Source of the DNA: Pseudomonadota bacterium
GTDB taxonomy: Bacteria; Pseudomonadota; Gammaproteobacteria; Burkholderiales; Burkholderiaceae_C
Direction: 5' to 3'
Length of the DNA: 64,000 nucleotides
Assembly: GCA_021847345.1 (NCBI GenBank)
Contig: JAJZTW010000012.1
Location: 1-64,000, forward strand
Under the pieces are notes generated by a model. That model was not told where the DNA came from, did no database searches, and saw only the letters and a program-made list of their open reading frames with translations. The translations under genes were made by a program, and so were the position numbers. Shown here one piece after another: positions 57,437 to 64,000 of this stretch. Each line of letters opens with the position of its first letter. Within the stretch, counting starts at the first letter, position 1.

Positions 57437-59155
57437 TCAGCTTCCGGCGAGAATCCAGCGCGCGGCTTTTTCCGCGATCATCAGCGTCGGGCTGTTGGTG
57501 TTGCCGCTGGTGATCAGCGGCATCACCCCGGCGTCGACCACGCGCAGGCCGCGCACGCCGATCACCCGCAGGTGCGGGTCCACCACCGCCAGCGGATCGT
57601 CCGCGCGCCCCATGCGCGTGGTGCCTACAGGGTGGAAGATGGTGCTGGCGATGTCGCCTGCGGCGCGCGCGAGCTGCGCGTCGTCCTGGTACTGCGGCCC
57701 CGGCTTGATCTCCTCCGGCTTGTAGCCGGCAAGCGCCGGCTGCTGCACGATGCGCCGGGTCACCCGCAGCGAGTCGGCCGCCACCTTGCGGTCCTCCTCG
57801 GTGCTCAGGTAGTTCGGGTCGATGGCCGGCGCGTCGCGGAAATCCGCGCTGCGGATGCGCACCGTGCCCCGGCTGGTCGGGTTGAGGTTGCACACGCTGG
57901 CCGTGAACGCCGGGAAGGTGTCCAGCGGCTGGCCGAACGCCGGCAGCGACAACGGCTGCACGTGGTACTGGATGTTCGGGTACGGGCGAGTCGGGTCGCT
58001 GCGCGTGAAGGCGCCGAGCTGCGACGGCGCCATGCTCATCGGCCCGCTGCGCTTTACGGCGTATTCCAGCGCGATCATCGCCTTGCCCCACAAGCTGTTC
58101 GCCAGCGTGTTCAAGGTGCGCGCGCCCTGCACCCGGTACACCGAGCGGATCTGCAGGTGGTCCTGCAGGTTCGCGCCCACCCCGGGGGCGTCGCGCAGCA
58201 CCTCGATGCCGTGCTGCTGCAACAGCGCTGCCGGGCCGATGCCCGAAAGCTGCAGCAGCTGCGCCGACCCGATCGAGCCGGCGCTGAGCACCACCTCGCG
58301 CGTCGCTCGCAGCTGCACGCGGCGGCCGTCGCGCACCACGCTGCAGCCGCTGCAACGCAGGCCGCCGTCGGCATCGCGCTCGATGTGCAGGCGCTCCACC
58401 TGGGCATGGGTCCACACGCTCAGGTTGGCGCGATGGCGCACCGGGCGCAGGAAGGCCTTCGACGCATTCCAGCGCCAGCCGCGGCGCTGGTTGACCTCGA
58501 AGTACCCCACGCCCTCGTTGTCGCCGCGATTGAAGTCCTCGCTCGCCGGAATGCCGGCCTCGCGCGCCGCCTGGGCGTAGGCCTCGAGAATGTCCCAGCG
58601 CAGGCGCTGGCGCTCCACGCGCCACTCGCCTCCGCCACCGTGCCAGCGCGCGCTCTCGCGCAGCGCGGGCGCCGCCGCCGCGGTGTCGGGCGAGACGAAG
58701 CTGGCCGCCTGGGCGCCGGCCGGCATCGCCGCCGGCCGCGCGCCGGCATCCAGGCTGTGGTGGCTCTCATGGGCGATGAAATCCGGCAGTGAGGACTGCC
58801 AGCTCCACGCCGGCTCGCCGGTGATGGCGGCCCAGGCGTCGTAGTCCCGCGCCTGGCCTCGCATGTAGATCATGCCGTTGATGCTCGAGCACCCGCCCAG
58901 GGTCTTGCCCCGCGGGTACAGCAGGCTGCGCCCGTTCAGCCCGGCCGAAGGCTCGGTGCGATAGCGCCAGTCGGTGCGGGGATTGTCGATGCAGTACAGG
59001 TAGCCCACCGGAATGTGGATCCAGTGGTAGTTGTCCCTACCCCCGGCTTCCAGCAACAGCACCCGCTTGCCCGGATCCGCGCTCAGCCGATTGGCCAGCA
59101 ACGACCCCGCCGTCCCGGCCCCCACCACCACATAGTCGAACTCGAGCTGTTCCAT
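57437..59155 (-). CDS. GMC-family FAD oxidoreductase (choline/alcohol dehydrogenase-like), 572 aa
   Basis: Glucose-methanol-choline flavoprotein. FAD loop VVGAGTAGSLLANRLS, then LYPRGKTLGGCSSINGMIYMRG (GMC signature 1), EVVLSAGSIGSAQLLQLSGIGP (signature 2), and the catalytic region STIFHPVGTTRMG with NTNSPTLMIAEKAA near the C-terminus. Length and motifs match bacterial alcohol or choline dehydrogenases, for example AlkJ/BetA-like. GGAGG six bases before ATG 59155 selects this start over 59173. It precedes a GC-rich repeat and is downstream of the mmsA gene on the same strand. Confidence 0.88.
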   Translation of the reverse strand: MEQLEFDYVVVGAGTAGSLLANRLSADPGKRVLLLEAGGRDNYHWIHIPVGYLYCIDNPRTDWRYRTEPSAGLNGRSLLYPRGKTLGGCSSINGMIYMRGQARDYDAWAAITGEPAWSWQSSLPDFIAHESHHSLDAGARPAAMPAGAQAASFVSPDTAAAAPALRESARWHGGGGEWRVERQRLRWDILEAYAQAAREAGIPASEDFNRGDNEGVGYFEVNQRRGWRWNASKAFLRPVRHRANLSVWTHAQVERLHIERDADGGLRCSGCSVVRDGRRVQLRATREVVLSAGSIGSAQLLQLSGIGPAALLQQHGIEVLRDAPGVGANLQDHLQIRSVYRVQGARTLNTLANSLWGKAMIALEYAVKRSGPMSMAPSQLGAFTRSDPTRPYPNIQYHVQPLSLPAFGQPLDTFPAFTASVCNLNPTSRGTVRIRSADFRDAPAIDPNYLSTEEDRKVAADSLRVTRRIVQQPALAGYKPEEIKPGPQYQDDAQLARAAGDIASTIFHPVGTTRMGRADDPLAVVDPHLRVIGVRGLRVVDAGVMPLITSGNTNSPTLMIAEKAARWILAGS

Positions 59156-59306
59156 CACCCACCTCCGAACCACCCACCCCGCAAACCCACCCCGTCCGCC
59201 GCCGCGCTACTGCCCGCTGTCCCGCAGCCGCCGCAGGCGCCTCCGCACCGCCACCTGACTCCGCCGGCCACCGCACCCACCCCTCGCTGTCGAGAACCCT
59301 CCTGCC

Positions 59307-59322
59307 GCAGGGCCGCCCCAAG
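59307..59322. repeat. Dispersed GC-rich repeat, intergenic copy
   Basis: GCAGGGCCGCCCCAAG, identical to 9226-9241, followed by a strong fold TGTCCCCCTCGGGGGGACGG. It occupies the 228-base space between mmsA and the GMC gene, both on the minus strand, and may serve as a terminator-like or REP-like element. Confidence 0.55.
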
Positions 59323-59383
59323 GCAGGGGGTGTCCCCCTCGGGGGGACGGAGCGGGGGTCGCCCCCCGCGACGGAGGGGGCCC

Positions 59384-60940
59384 TCACCCACCGCTACGAG
59401 AATTCGGCATCGCGAACTCCGCGCCCTTGCCGATGGAGTCGGGCCAGCGCTGCATCACGCTCTTCTGGCGGGTGTAGAAGCGAACCCCTTCCTCGCCGTA
59501 GGCATGCATGTCGCCGAACAGGCTGCGCTTCCAGCCGCCGAAGCCGTGCCAGGACATCGGCACCGGAATCGGCACGTTCACGCCCACCATGCCCACCTGC
59601 ACGCGGCGCGCGAACTCGCGCGCCACGCCGCCGTCGCTGGTGAACAGCGACACGCCGTTGCCGAACTCATGGTCGTTGATCAGCTGCAGCGCCTGCTCGA
59701 AGGTGTCGACGCGCACGCAGGCAAGCACCGGCCCGAAGATCTCCTCGCGGTACAGCGCCATTTCCGGCTTGACGTGGTCGAACACCGTGGCGCCGAGGAA
59801 AAAGCCGCCCTCGTGCCCGGGCACCTGGAACTGGCGTCCGTCCACGGTCAGCTTCGCGCCGGCGGCCACGCCGGCGTCGATGGCCGCGCGAATTCGCTGG
59901 CGTGCCGCCTCGGTGACGATCGGGCCCATCTCGCTGGCCTCGTCGAGCCCCGAGCCGATGCGCAGCTCGCGCGCGCGCTGCTCGAGCTGGGGCATCACGC
60001 GGTCGGCCGCCGAGCCCACCAGCACCGCCACCGAGATCGCCATGCAGCGCTCGCCGGCCGAGCCGAAGGCCGCGCCGATCAGCGCGTCCACCGCCTTGTC
60101 GATGTCGGCGTCGGGCATCACCACCAGGTGGTTCTTCGCGCCGCCCAGCGCCTGCACGCGCTTGCCGTGGCGAGCGCCGGTCTCGTAGATGCTGTTGGCC
60201 ACAGGCGTGGAGCCGACGAAGGACACCGCCTGCACGTCCGGGTGGTGCAGCAGCGCGTCCACGGCTTCCTTGTCGCCCTGCACCACGTTGAACACGCCGT
60301 CCGGGAAACCGGCCTCGCGCATCAGCTCGGCCATCAGCAGCGACGGCGACGGGTCCAGCGGGCTGGGCTTGAGCACAAAGGTATTGCCGGAGGCAATGGC
60401 CACCGGGAACATCCACGCCGGCACCATCACCGGGAAGTTGAACGGCGTGATGCCGGCGACCACGCCCAGCGGCTGGCGCATGGTCCAGTTGTCGATTCCG
60501 GTGGCCACCTGCTCGGTGTAGTCGCCCTTGAGCAGCTGGGGAATGCCGCAGGCGAACTCGATGATCTCGATGCCGCGCTCGACCTCGCCCACCGCGTCCG
60601 ACAGCACCTTGCCGTGCTCGGCGGTGATCAGCTGCGCCAGGTCGCGCTTGCGCTCGTTGACCAGCGCCAGCAGGCGGTTCATCAGGCGCGCGCGGCGCAG
60701 CGGGGCCATCTGCGACCACGCCGGGAAGGCGGCGCGCGCCGCCGCCACCGCGGCGTCGACATCGGCCGCGTTCGACAACACCACCTCGGCGCGCACCTGC
60801 CCGCTGGCCGGGTTGGTCACCGCCTGGCGCCGCGGGCTGCTGGCCGGCACCACGCGCCCGGCGACATAGTTGGCCACCAGCGGCACGTTGCCGGCCTGGG
60901 CAGCAGCGGTGGCGACACCGGGTTCACGGGCTTTGTTCAT
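59384..60940 (-). CDS. mmsA: CoA-acylating methylmalonate-semialdehyde dehydrogenase, 518 aa
   Basis: Aldehyde-dehydrogenase fold. [40 protein letters not shown] and the catalytic-Cys segment [18 protein letters not shown] are those of MmsA, which makes propionyl- or acetyl-CoA from (methyl)malonate semialdehyde in valine, inositol or beta-alanine breakdown. [30 protein letters not shown] is conserved at the C-terminus. AGGAG seven bases before ATG 60940 supports the start. Divergently paired with a LysR gene that probably regulates it. Confidence 0.92.
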   Translation of the reverse strand: MNKAREPGVATAAAQAGNVPLVANYVAGRVVPASSPRRQAVTNPASGQVRAEVVLSNAADVDAAVAAARAAFPAWSQMAPLRRARLMNRLLALVNERKRDLAQLITAEHGKVLSDAVGEVERGIEIIEFACGIPQLLKGDYTEQVATGIDNWTMRQPLGVVAGITPFNFPVMVPAWMFPVAIASGNTFVLKPSPLDPSPSLLMAELMREAGFPDGVFNVVQGDKEAVDALLHHPDVQAVSFVGSTPVANSIYETGARHGKRVQALGGAKNHLVVMPDADIDKAVDALIGAAFGSAGERCMAISVAVLVGSAADRVMPQLEQRARELRIGSGLDEASEMGPIVTEAARQRIRAAIDAGVAAGAKLTVDGRQFQVPGHEGGFFLGATVFDHVKPEMALYREEIFGPVLACVRVDTFEQALQLINDHEFGNGVSLFTSDGGVAREFARRVQVGMVGVNVPIPVPMSWHGFGGWKRSLFGDMHAYGEEGVRFYTRQKSVMQRWPDSIGKGAEFAMPNSRSGG

Positions 60941-61106
60941 GTCGAAGCTCCTGGGGACGTTTGTTGATTCGGGGGTTTGACAATATGACCATGCGAAACG
61001 AGTTCGCGACACCGTCAAGCCTAGTGCGCGCCGAGCCAGGTTTCCAATCAGAAGCCCGCCGGCCTGTTATAAGCTGCGCAAATAACCCAAAGGCCCGGCT
61101 CCCCCC

Positions 61107-62033
61107 ATGCGACCCATCGAACCCCGCCTGCTGCAGGCCTTCGTCGCCGTCGCGCGCGAGGGCAACGTATCTCGCGCGGCCGAGCGCCTGCACCGCAGCC
61201 AGCCGGCGGTGAGCCTGCAGATCAAGGAACTCGGCGACCGCCTCGGCGTGGAACTGTTCCAGCGCACCTCCGCCGGCGTGCTGCTGACCCGCGAGGGCGC
61301 CGCGCTGCTCAGCCAGGCCGAGCGCGCGCTGCAGGGCCTGAGCGAATTCGACCAGGCCGCGCAGCGGGTCAAGGGCGGCGTGCGCGGGCCGCTGCGCATC
61401 GGCACCATCCTCGACCCCGAGTTCACCCGCCTGGGCGCCTTCCTGAAGGAGCTCGTGGCGCTGGCCCCCGAGATCGAGCCCGAACTGCAGCACGGAGTCA
61501 GCGGCGAGGTGCTGGAGCGCCTCAAGGCGCGCAGCATCGACGTCGGCTACTACCTTGGCGACCCCGAGGCCGACGCGGGCGGGCCGCGGCGCCAGGCGCC
61601 GCTGTTCGCCGACGAGGTGCTGACCCACTTCAGCTACCGGGTCATCGCGCCACCCGGCTGGGGCCCGCAGGTGCTGGGACGCGGCTGGGTCGACCTGGTG
61701 CGCCTGCCCTGGGTGCTGACGCCGGCGCAGTCGGTGCATTCACGCCTGCTGCACGCCGCGCTGCACCCCCTGGGCCTGCGCCAGAACGGCGTGGCGCTGG
61801 TCGACCAGGAATCGTCGATGCTGGCGCTGGTTCGCTCGGGAGTGGGCCTGTCGCTGGCGCGCGACGCCGTGGCCATGCGCGAAAGCCAGCGCGAGGGCCT
61901 GGTCATCGCCGACCGCGTCGAACTCGCCTGCGACCTGCGTTTCGTCTGCCTCGCGCAACAGCGCGAGCGCCCCGCGGTGGACATGGCCTGGCGCGCCATC
62001 CGGCGCGCGTGGGGGCGCGCCGACGCGAGCTGA
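61107..62033 (+). CDS. LysR-family transcriptional regulator, 308 aa
   Basis: N-terminal winged HTH (AREGNVSRAAERLHRSQPAVSLQIKELGDRLGVELFQRT) and a periplasmic-binding-like effector domain (RIGTILDPEFTRLGAFLKEL ... VLTPAQSVHSRLLHAAL ... SMLALVRSGVGLSLARDAV). Normal length. It is divergent from mmsA over 166 bases, the usual arrangement for a LysR regulator and its target. A -10-like TTATAA lies at 61067-61072. Effector unknown. Confidence 0.9.
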   Translation: MRPIEPRLLQAFVAVAREGNVSRAAERLHRSQPAVSLQIKELGDRLGVELFQRTSAGVLLTREGAALLSQAERALQGLSEFDQAAQRVKGGVRGPLRIGTILDPEFTRLGAFLKELVALAPEIEPELQHGVSGEVLERLKARSIDVGYYLGDPEADAGGPRRQAPLFADEVLTHFSYRVIAPPGWGPQVLGRGWVDLVRLPWVLTPAQSVHSRLLHAALHPLGLRQNGVALVDQESSMLALVRSGVGLSLARDAVAMRESQREGLVIADRVELACDLRFVCLAQQRERPAVDMAWRAIRRAWGRADAS

Positions 62034-62194
62034 CAGCCCCCGCCGCGCCCGGCCCGCGCCCGCGCCGCGCAGCAGCTCACGGCGTCGCGGCCGCCGAAGC
62101 GCGCGGACCGCCCGGCCCGTGCCCAGGCCCGTGCCCATGCAAGTGCACCAAACGGGGGCGCAGTTCGAGGCATGGAGCTTGCTTGTGCTTCGGC

Positions 62195-63154
62195 ATGCTC
62201 ACTGCCTTCCACGATGCCATTCCCGAAGCCGTCGCAGGCCCCGGCCTTCCCGCCCCAGCCGCCCGGTGCGCCGCGCCCGGCGCCGAATCCGCCCGGACCG
62301 GGGAGCCCGAGCAGGCGCACCCCGGCTCCGGCTGGTGCTCACGCCTGGACGTCGAGTTCCGGCGCCTGCACGGCAGGAGTGTCGTGCGCTCGCGCCATGA
62401 CGGAGCCCTGCGCTGCCTGTCGGCGCTGCATCCCGAGGGCGACGCCGTGTGTCACCAGGTGCTCGTGCACCCTCCCGGCGGCCTGGTCGGCGGCGACGGC
62501 CTGCACGTGCAGCTGCAGGTCCGGCCCGGTGCCCACGGCCTGTTGACCACTCCCGGCGCCAGCCGCTTCTACCGCAGCCTCGGGGCGCCCGCCGTGCAAA
62601 GCCTCGACGCCACGCTGCACGCCGGCTCGCGCCTCGAATGGCTGCCGCTGGAGAACATCGCCTTCGACGCCTGCATCGGCGAGAACCGCGCACGTTTTCA
62701 TCTCGCGCCCGGCGCCGAGCTCATCGCCTGGGACATGCTGGCGCTGGGCCTGCCGGCGGCCGCCCGGCCGTTCGCCAGCGGCAGCTTCCTGCAACACATG
62801 GAACTGCCCGGGCTGTGGCTGGAGCGCGGGCGCATCGACGCCGCCGACACGACGCTGCTGCAGGGGCCCGGAGGGCTCGCCGGGAACAGCGCCATCGGCA
62901 CCCTGGTGTTCGCCAGCGCCAGCCCCATCGCCGCGCCGCGCCGCGAGCTGCTGCTGCACGGCGCCAGGCAGGCGCTGCAAGGCGTCGGCGGCGTGGTGGC
63001 GGGGGCCACCTGCGCGCACCCGCAGGTCGTGGTGCTGCGCGCCATCGGCCAGCGCATCGAGCCCATCGCGACGCTGTTTCGCGCAGTGTGGGCTGGCTGG
63101 CGAGTCGCCGCCTGGGACCTGCCCGCCTGCGCGCCTCGCGTCTGGTCGACCTGA
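62195..63154 (+). CDS. ureD: Urease accessory protein UreD, 319 aa
   Basis: Chaperone that binds apo-urease together with UreF and UreG during nickel insertion. Recognisable: CSRLDVEFRRLHGRSVVRSR, VLVHPPGGLVGGDGLHVQLQV, LLTTPGASRFYRS, WLPLENIAFDACIGENRARFHL and AWDMLALGLPAA. The first 45 residues after ATG 62195 are unconserved and the ribosome site is poor, so the true start may be later (the family is usually about 280 residues). Unlike the usual ure gene order, ureABC does not follow: urtE lies next on the opposite strand. Confidence 0.85.
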   Translation: MLTAFHDAIPEAVAGPGLPAPAARCAAPGAESARTGEPEQAHPGSGWCSRLDVEFRRLHGRSVVRSRHDGALRCLSALHPEGDAVCHQVLVHPPGGLVGGDGLHVQLQVRPGAHGLLTTPGASRFYRSLGAPAVQSLDATLHAGSRLEWLPLENIAFDACIGENRARFHLAPGAELIAWDMLALGLPAAARPFASGSFLQHMELPGLWLERGRIDAADTTLLQGPGGLAGNSAIGTLVFASASPIAAPRRELLLHGARQALQGVGGVVAGATCAHPQVVVLRAIGQRIEPIATLFRAVWAGWRVAAWDLPACAPRVWST

Positions 63155-63204
63155 GGCGAAGCGCGCGGCGCGGGGCGTCGCCGCGGCCCGCCGCGCACTG
63201 CGTA

Positions 63205-63897
63205 CTACACCGCGATGAGTTCGCGGATGCCGTCGGCATCCATGTCCTCGCCCGAGCCCGAGCGCACCACTTCGCCGCGCGACATCACGACGTAACTGTG
63301 GGCCAGCGCCCTGGCGAAGTCGTAGTACTGCTCGACCAGCACGATGGCCATGTCGCCACGCGCGGCGAGCAGCCCGATGACCCGCCCGATGTCCTTGATG
63401 ATCGACGGCTGGATGCCCTCGGTGGGTTCGTCGAGCACCAGCAGGCGCGGGCGCGCGGCCAGCGCACGGGCGATCGCCAGTTGCTGCTGCTGCCCGCCCG
63501 ACAGGTCGCCGCCGCGGCGATGCAGCATGTCGCGCAGCACCGGGAACAGTTCGAACAACTCGTCGGGAACTCGCGGGTTGCCGGGCAGGCCGGCCAGCCC
63601 CATGCGCAGGTTGTCGAGCACACTCAGGCGGGGGAAGATCTCGCGCCCCTGCGGCACGTAGCCGATTCCCAGGCGGGCCCGCGCATCCGGGGCCAGGCGC
63701 TCGATGCGCCGGCCGTCGAGCTCGATGCTGCCGCTGCGGATCGGCACCAGGCCCATCAGCGACTTCAGCAGCGTGGTCTTGCCCACGCCGTTGCGCCCCA
63801 GCACCGCGAGCACCTGCCCGCGCTGCACGCGCAGGCTGAGATTGCGCAGGATGTGGCTGCCGCCGTAGTACTGGTCCACCGCTTCGATGCTCAGCAT
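63205..63897 (-). CDS. urtE: Urea ABC transporter ATP-binding subunit UrtE, 230 aa
   Basis: ABC ATPase of the branched-chain amino acid/urea (LivF-like) group. Walker A GRNGVGKTTLLKSLMGL, signature LSGGQQQQLAIARAL, Walker B LLVLDEPTEGIQPSII. VDQYYGGSHILRNLSL and GYVPQGREIFPRLSV match UrtE closely. ATG 63897 has GGAGG five bases upstream; the GTG at 63903 lies inside that ribosome site. Starts three bases after the urtD stop. Works with UrtD as the ATPase pair of the high-affinity urea importer. Confidence 0.9.
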   Translation of the reverse strand: MLSIEAVDQYYGGSHILRNLSLRVQRGQVLAVLGRNGVGKTTLLKSLMGLVPIRSGSIELDGRRIERLAPDARARLGIGYVPQGREIFPRLSVLDNLRMGLAGLPGNPRVPDELFELFPVLRDMLHRRGGDLSGGQQQQLAIARALAARPRLLVLDEPTEGIQPSIIKDIGRVIGLLAARGDMAIVLVEQYYDFARALAHSYVVMSRGEVVRSGSGEDMDADGIRELIAV

Positions 63898-63899
63898 GT

Positions 63900-64000
63900 T
63901 CACCTCCCGAGGTAGACCTCGACCACGCGCGGGTCCGCCTGCACCTGCTCCAGGCTGCCCTCGGCCAGCACGCTGCCCTCGTGCAGCACGGTCACCCGCT
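63900..64000 (-). CDS. urtD: Urea ABC transporter ATP-binding subunit UrtD, C-terminus only
   Basis: The open frame runs from the window edge to a TGA at 63902-63900 and encodes RVTVLHEGSVLAEGSLEQVQ, then ADPRVVEVYLGR. This is the C-terminal end of UrtD (HxG...LAEGS...VQ.DPxVxEVYLGR). The stop codon is part of the urtE ribosome-binding site, so the two are translationally linked. The rest of the gene lies outside the window. Confidence 0.85.
   Translation of the reverse strand, partial: RVTVLHEGSVLAEGSLEQVQADPRVVEVYLGR

Noticed and set aside
62034-62194. A small gene between lysR and ureD (Cys-containing frame PCPGPCPCKC)
   Set aside because: No ribosome site, no stop-to-start fit and composition typical of non-coding GC-rich DNA.

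Overview
The window is GC-rich (my impression is about 70%), densely packed bacterial chromosome. The gene families point to a betaproteobacterium, most likely Burkholderiales: BoxA, the Urt urea transporter, IclR-controlled acyl-CoA gene blocks, Bcr-type efflux and hemolysin/FHA-type two-partner secretion. I see no rRNA, tRNA, CRISPR array, prophage or intact insertion sequence. The species is not determinable by eye.

Layout. 1-4133 (+): the 3' part of boxA followed by three tightly coupled beta-oxidation genes (3-hydroxyacyl-CoA dehydrogenase, enoyl-CoA hydratase, MaoC hydratase), consistent with the lower part of aerobic benzoyl-CoA degradation. 4264-5112: two small secreted proteins. 5127-8773: a divergent CDF metal exporter and P-type ATPase. 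8774-11946 (-): a glycine-zipper lipoprotein, a large lipoprotein of unknown function and a Gly/Arg-Asp-repeat secreted protein; a 168-bp palindromic element and a terminator-like leader lie between them. 12081-25204 (-): an ACP-acyl-AMP ligase-acyltransferase fusion, then a run of acyl-CoA ligase, ACAD11-type dehydrogenase, aminoglycoside-phosphotransferase-like kinase, MDR reductase, FadE-type dehydrogenase, FadB-type bifunctional enzyme and an IclR regulator. 25321-29514 (+), divergent from iclR: a pair of acyl-CoA dehydrogenase subunits, an SDR and a quinone-oxidoreductase-like MDR. TTCCGC/GCGGAA-type palindromes lie in front of both arms, so the IclR protein probably controls both.

29662-42063: a small Ala/Pro-rich protein, Bcr/CflA efflux pump, PfkB, a YcbZ-type Lon protease with a repeat-encoded tail, an SDR, a degenerate AroB-like protein, a threonine aldolase, L-serine dehydratase and a DUF4118-PAS-GGDEF diguanylate cyclase. 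A second palindromic element starts exactly at the sdaA stop codon.

42117-51316 (-) is the most unusual part: a five-gene unit encoding a small exported protein, a TpsB outer-membrane transporter, a 1576-residue FHA-type exoprotein carrying a C-terminal caspase-like peptidase, a CHASE2 membrane sensor without an output domain, and another exported protein. Adjacent genes overlap or are separated by 22 bp or less. I propose it as an exported caspase system coupled to a periplasmic sensor.

51702-64000: a TsdA-like dihaem cytochrome, a Thr-rich lipoprotein, a DadA-like oxidase, GNAT, Gfo/Idh/MocA oxidoreductase, nitroreductase, GMC oxidoreductase, methylmalonate-semialdehyde dehydrogenase with a divergent LysR regulator, and finally ureD converging on urtE and the 3' end of urtD.
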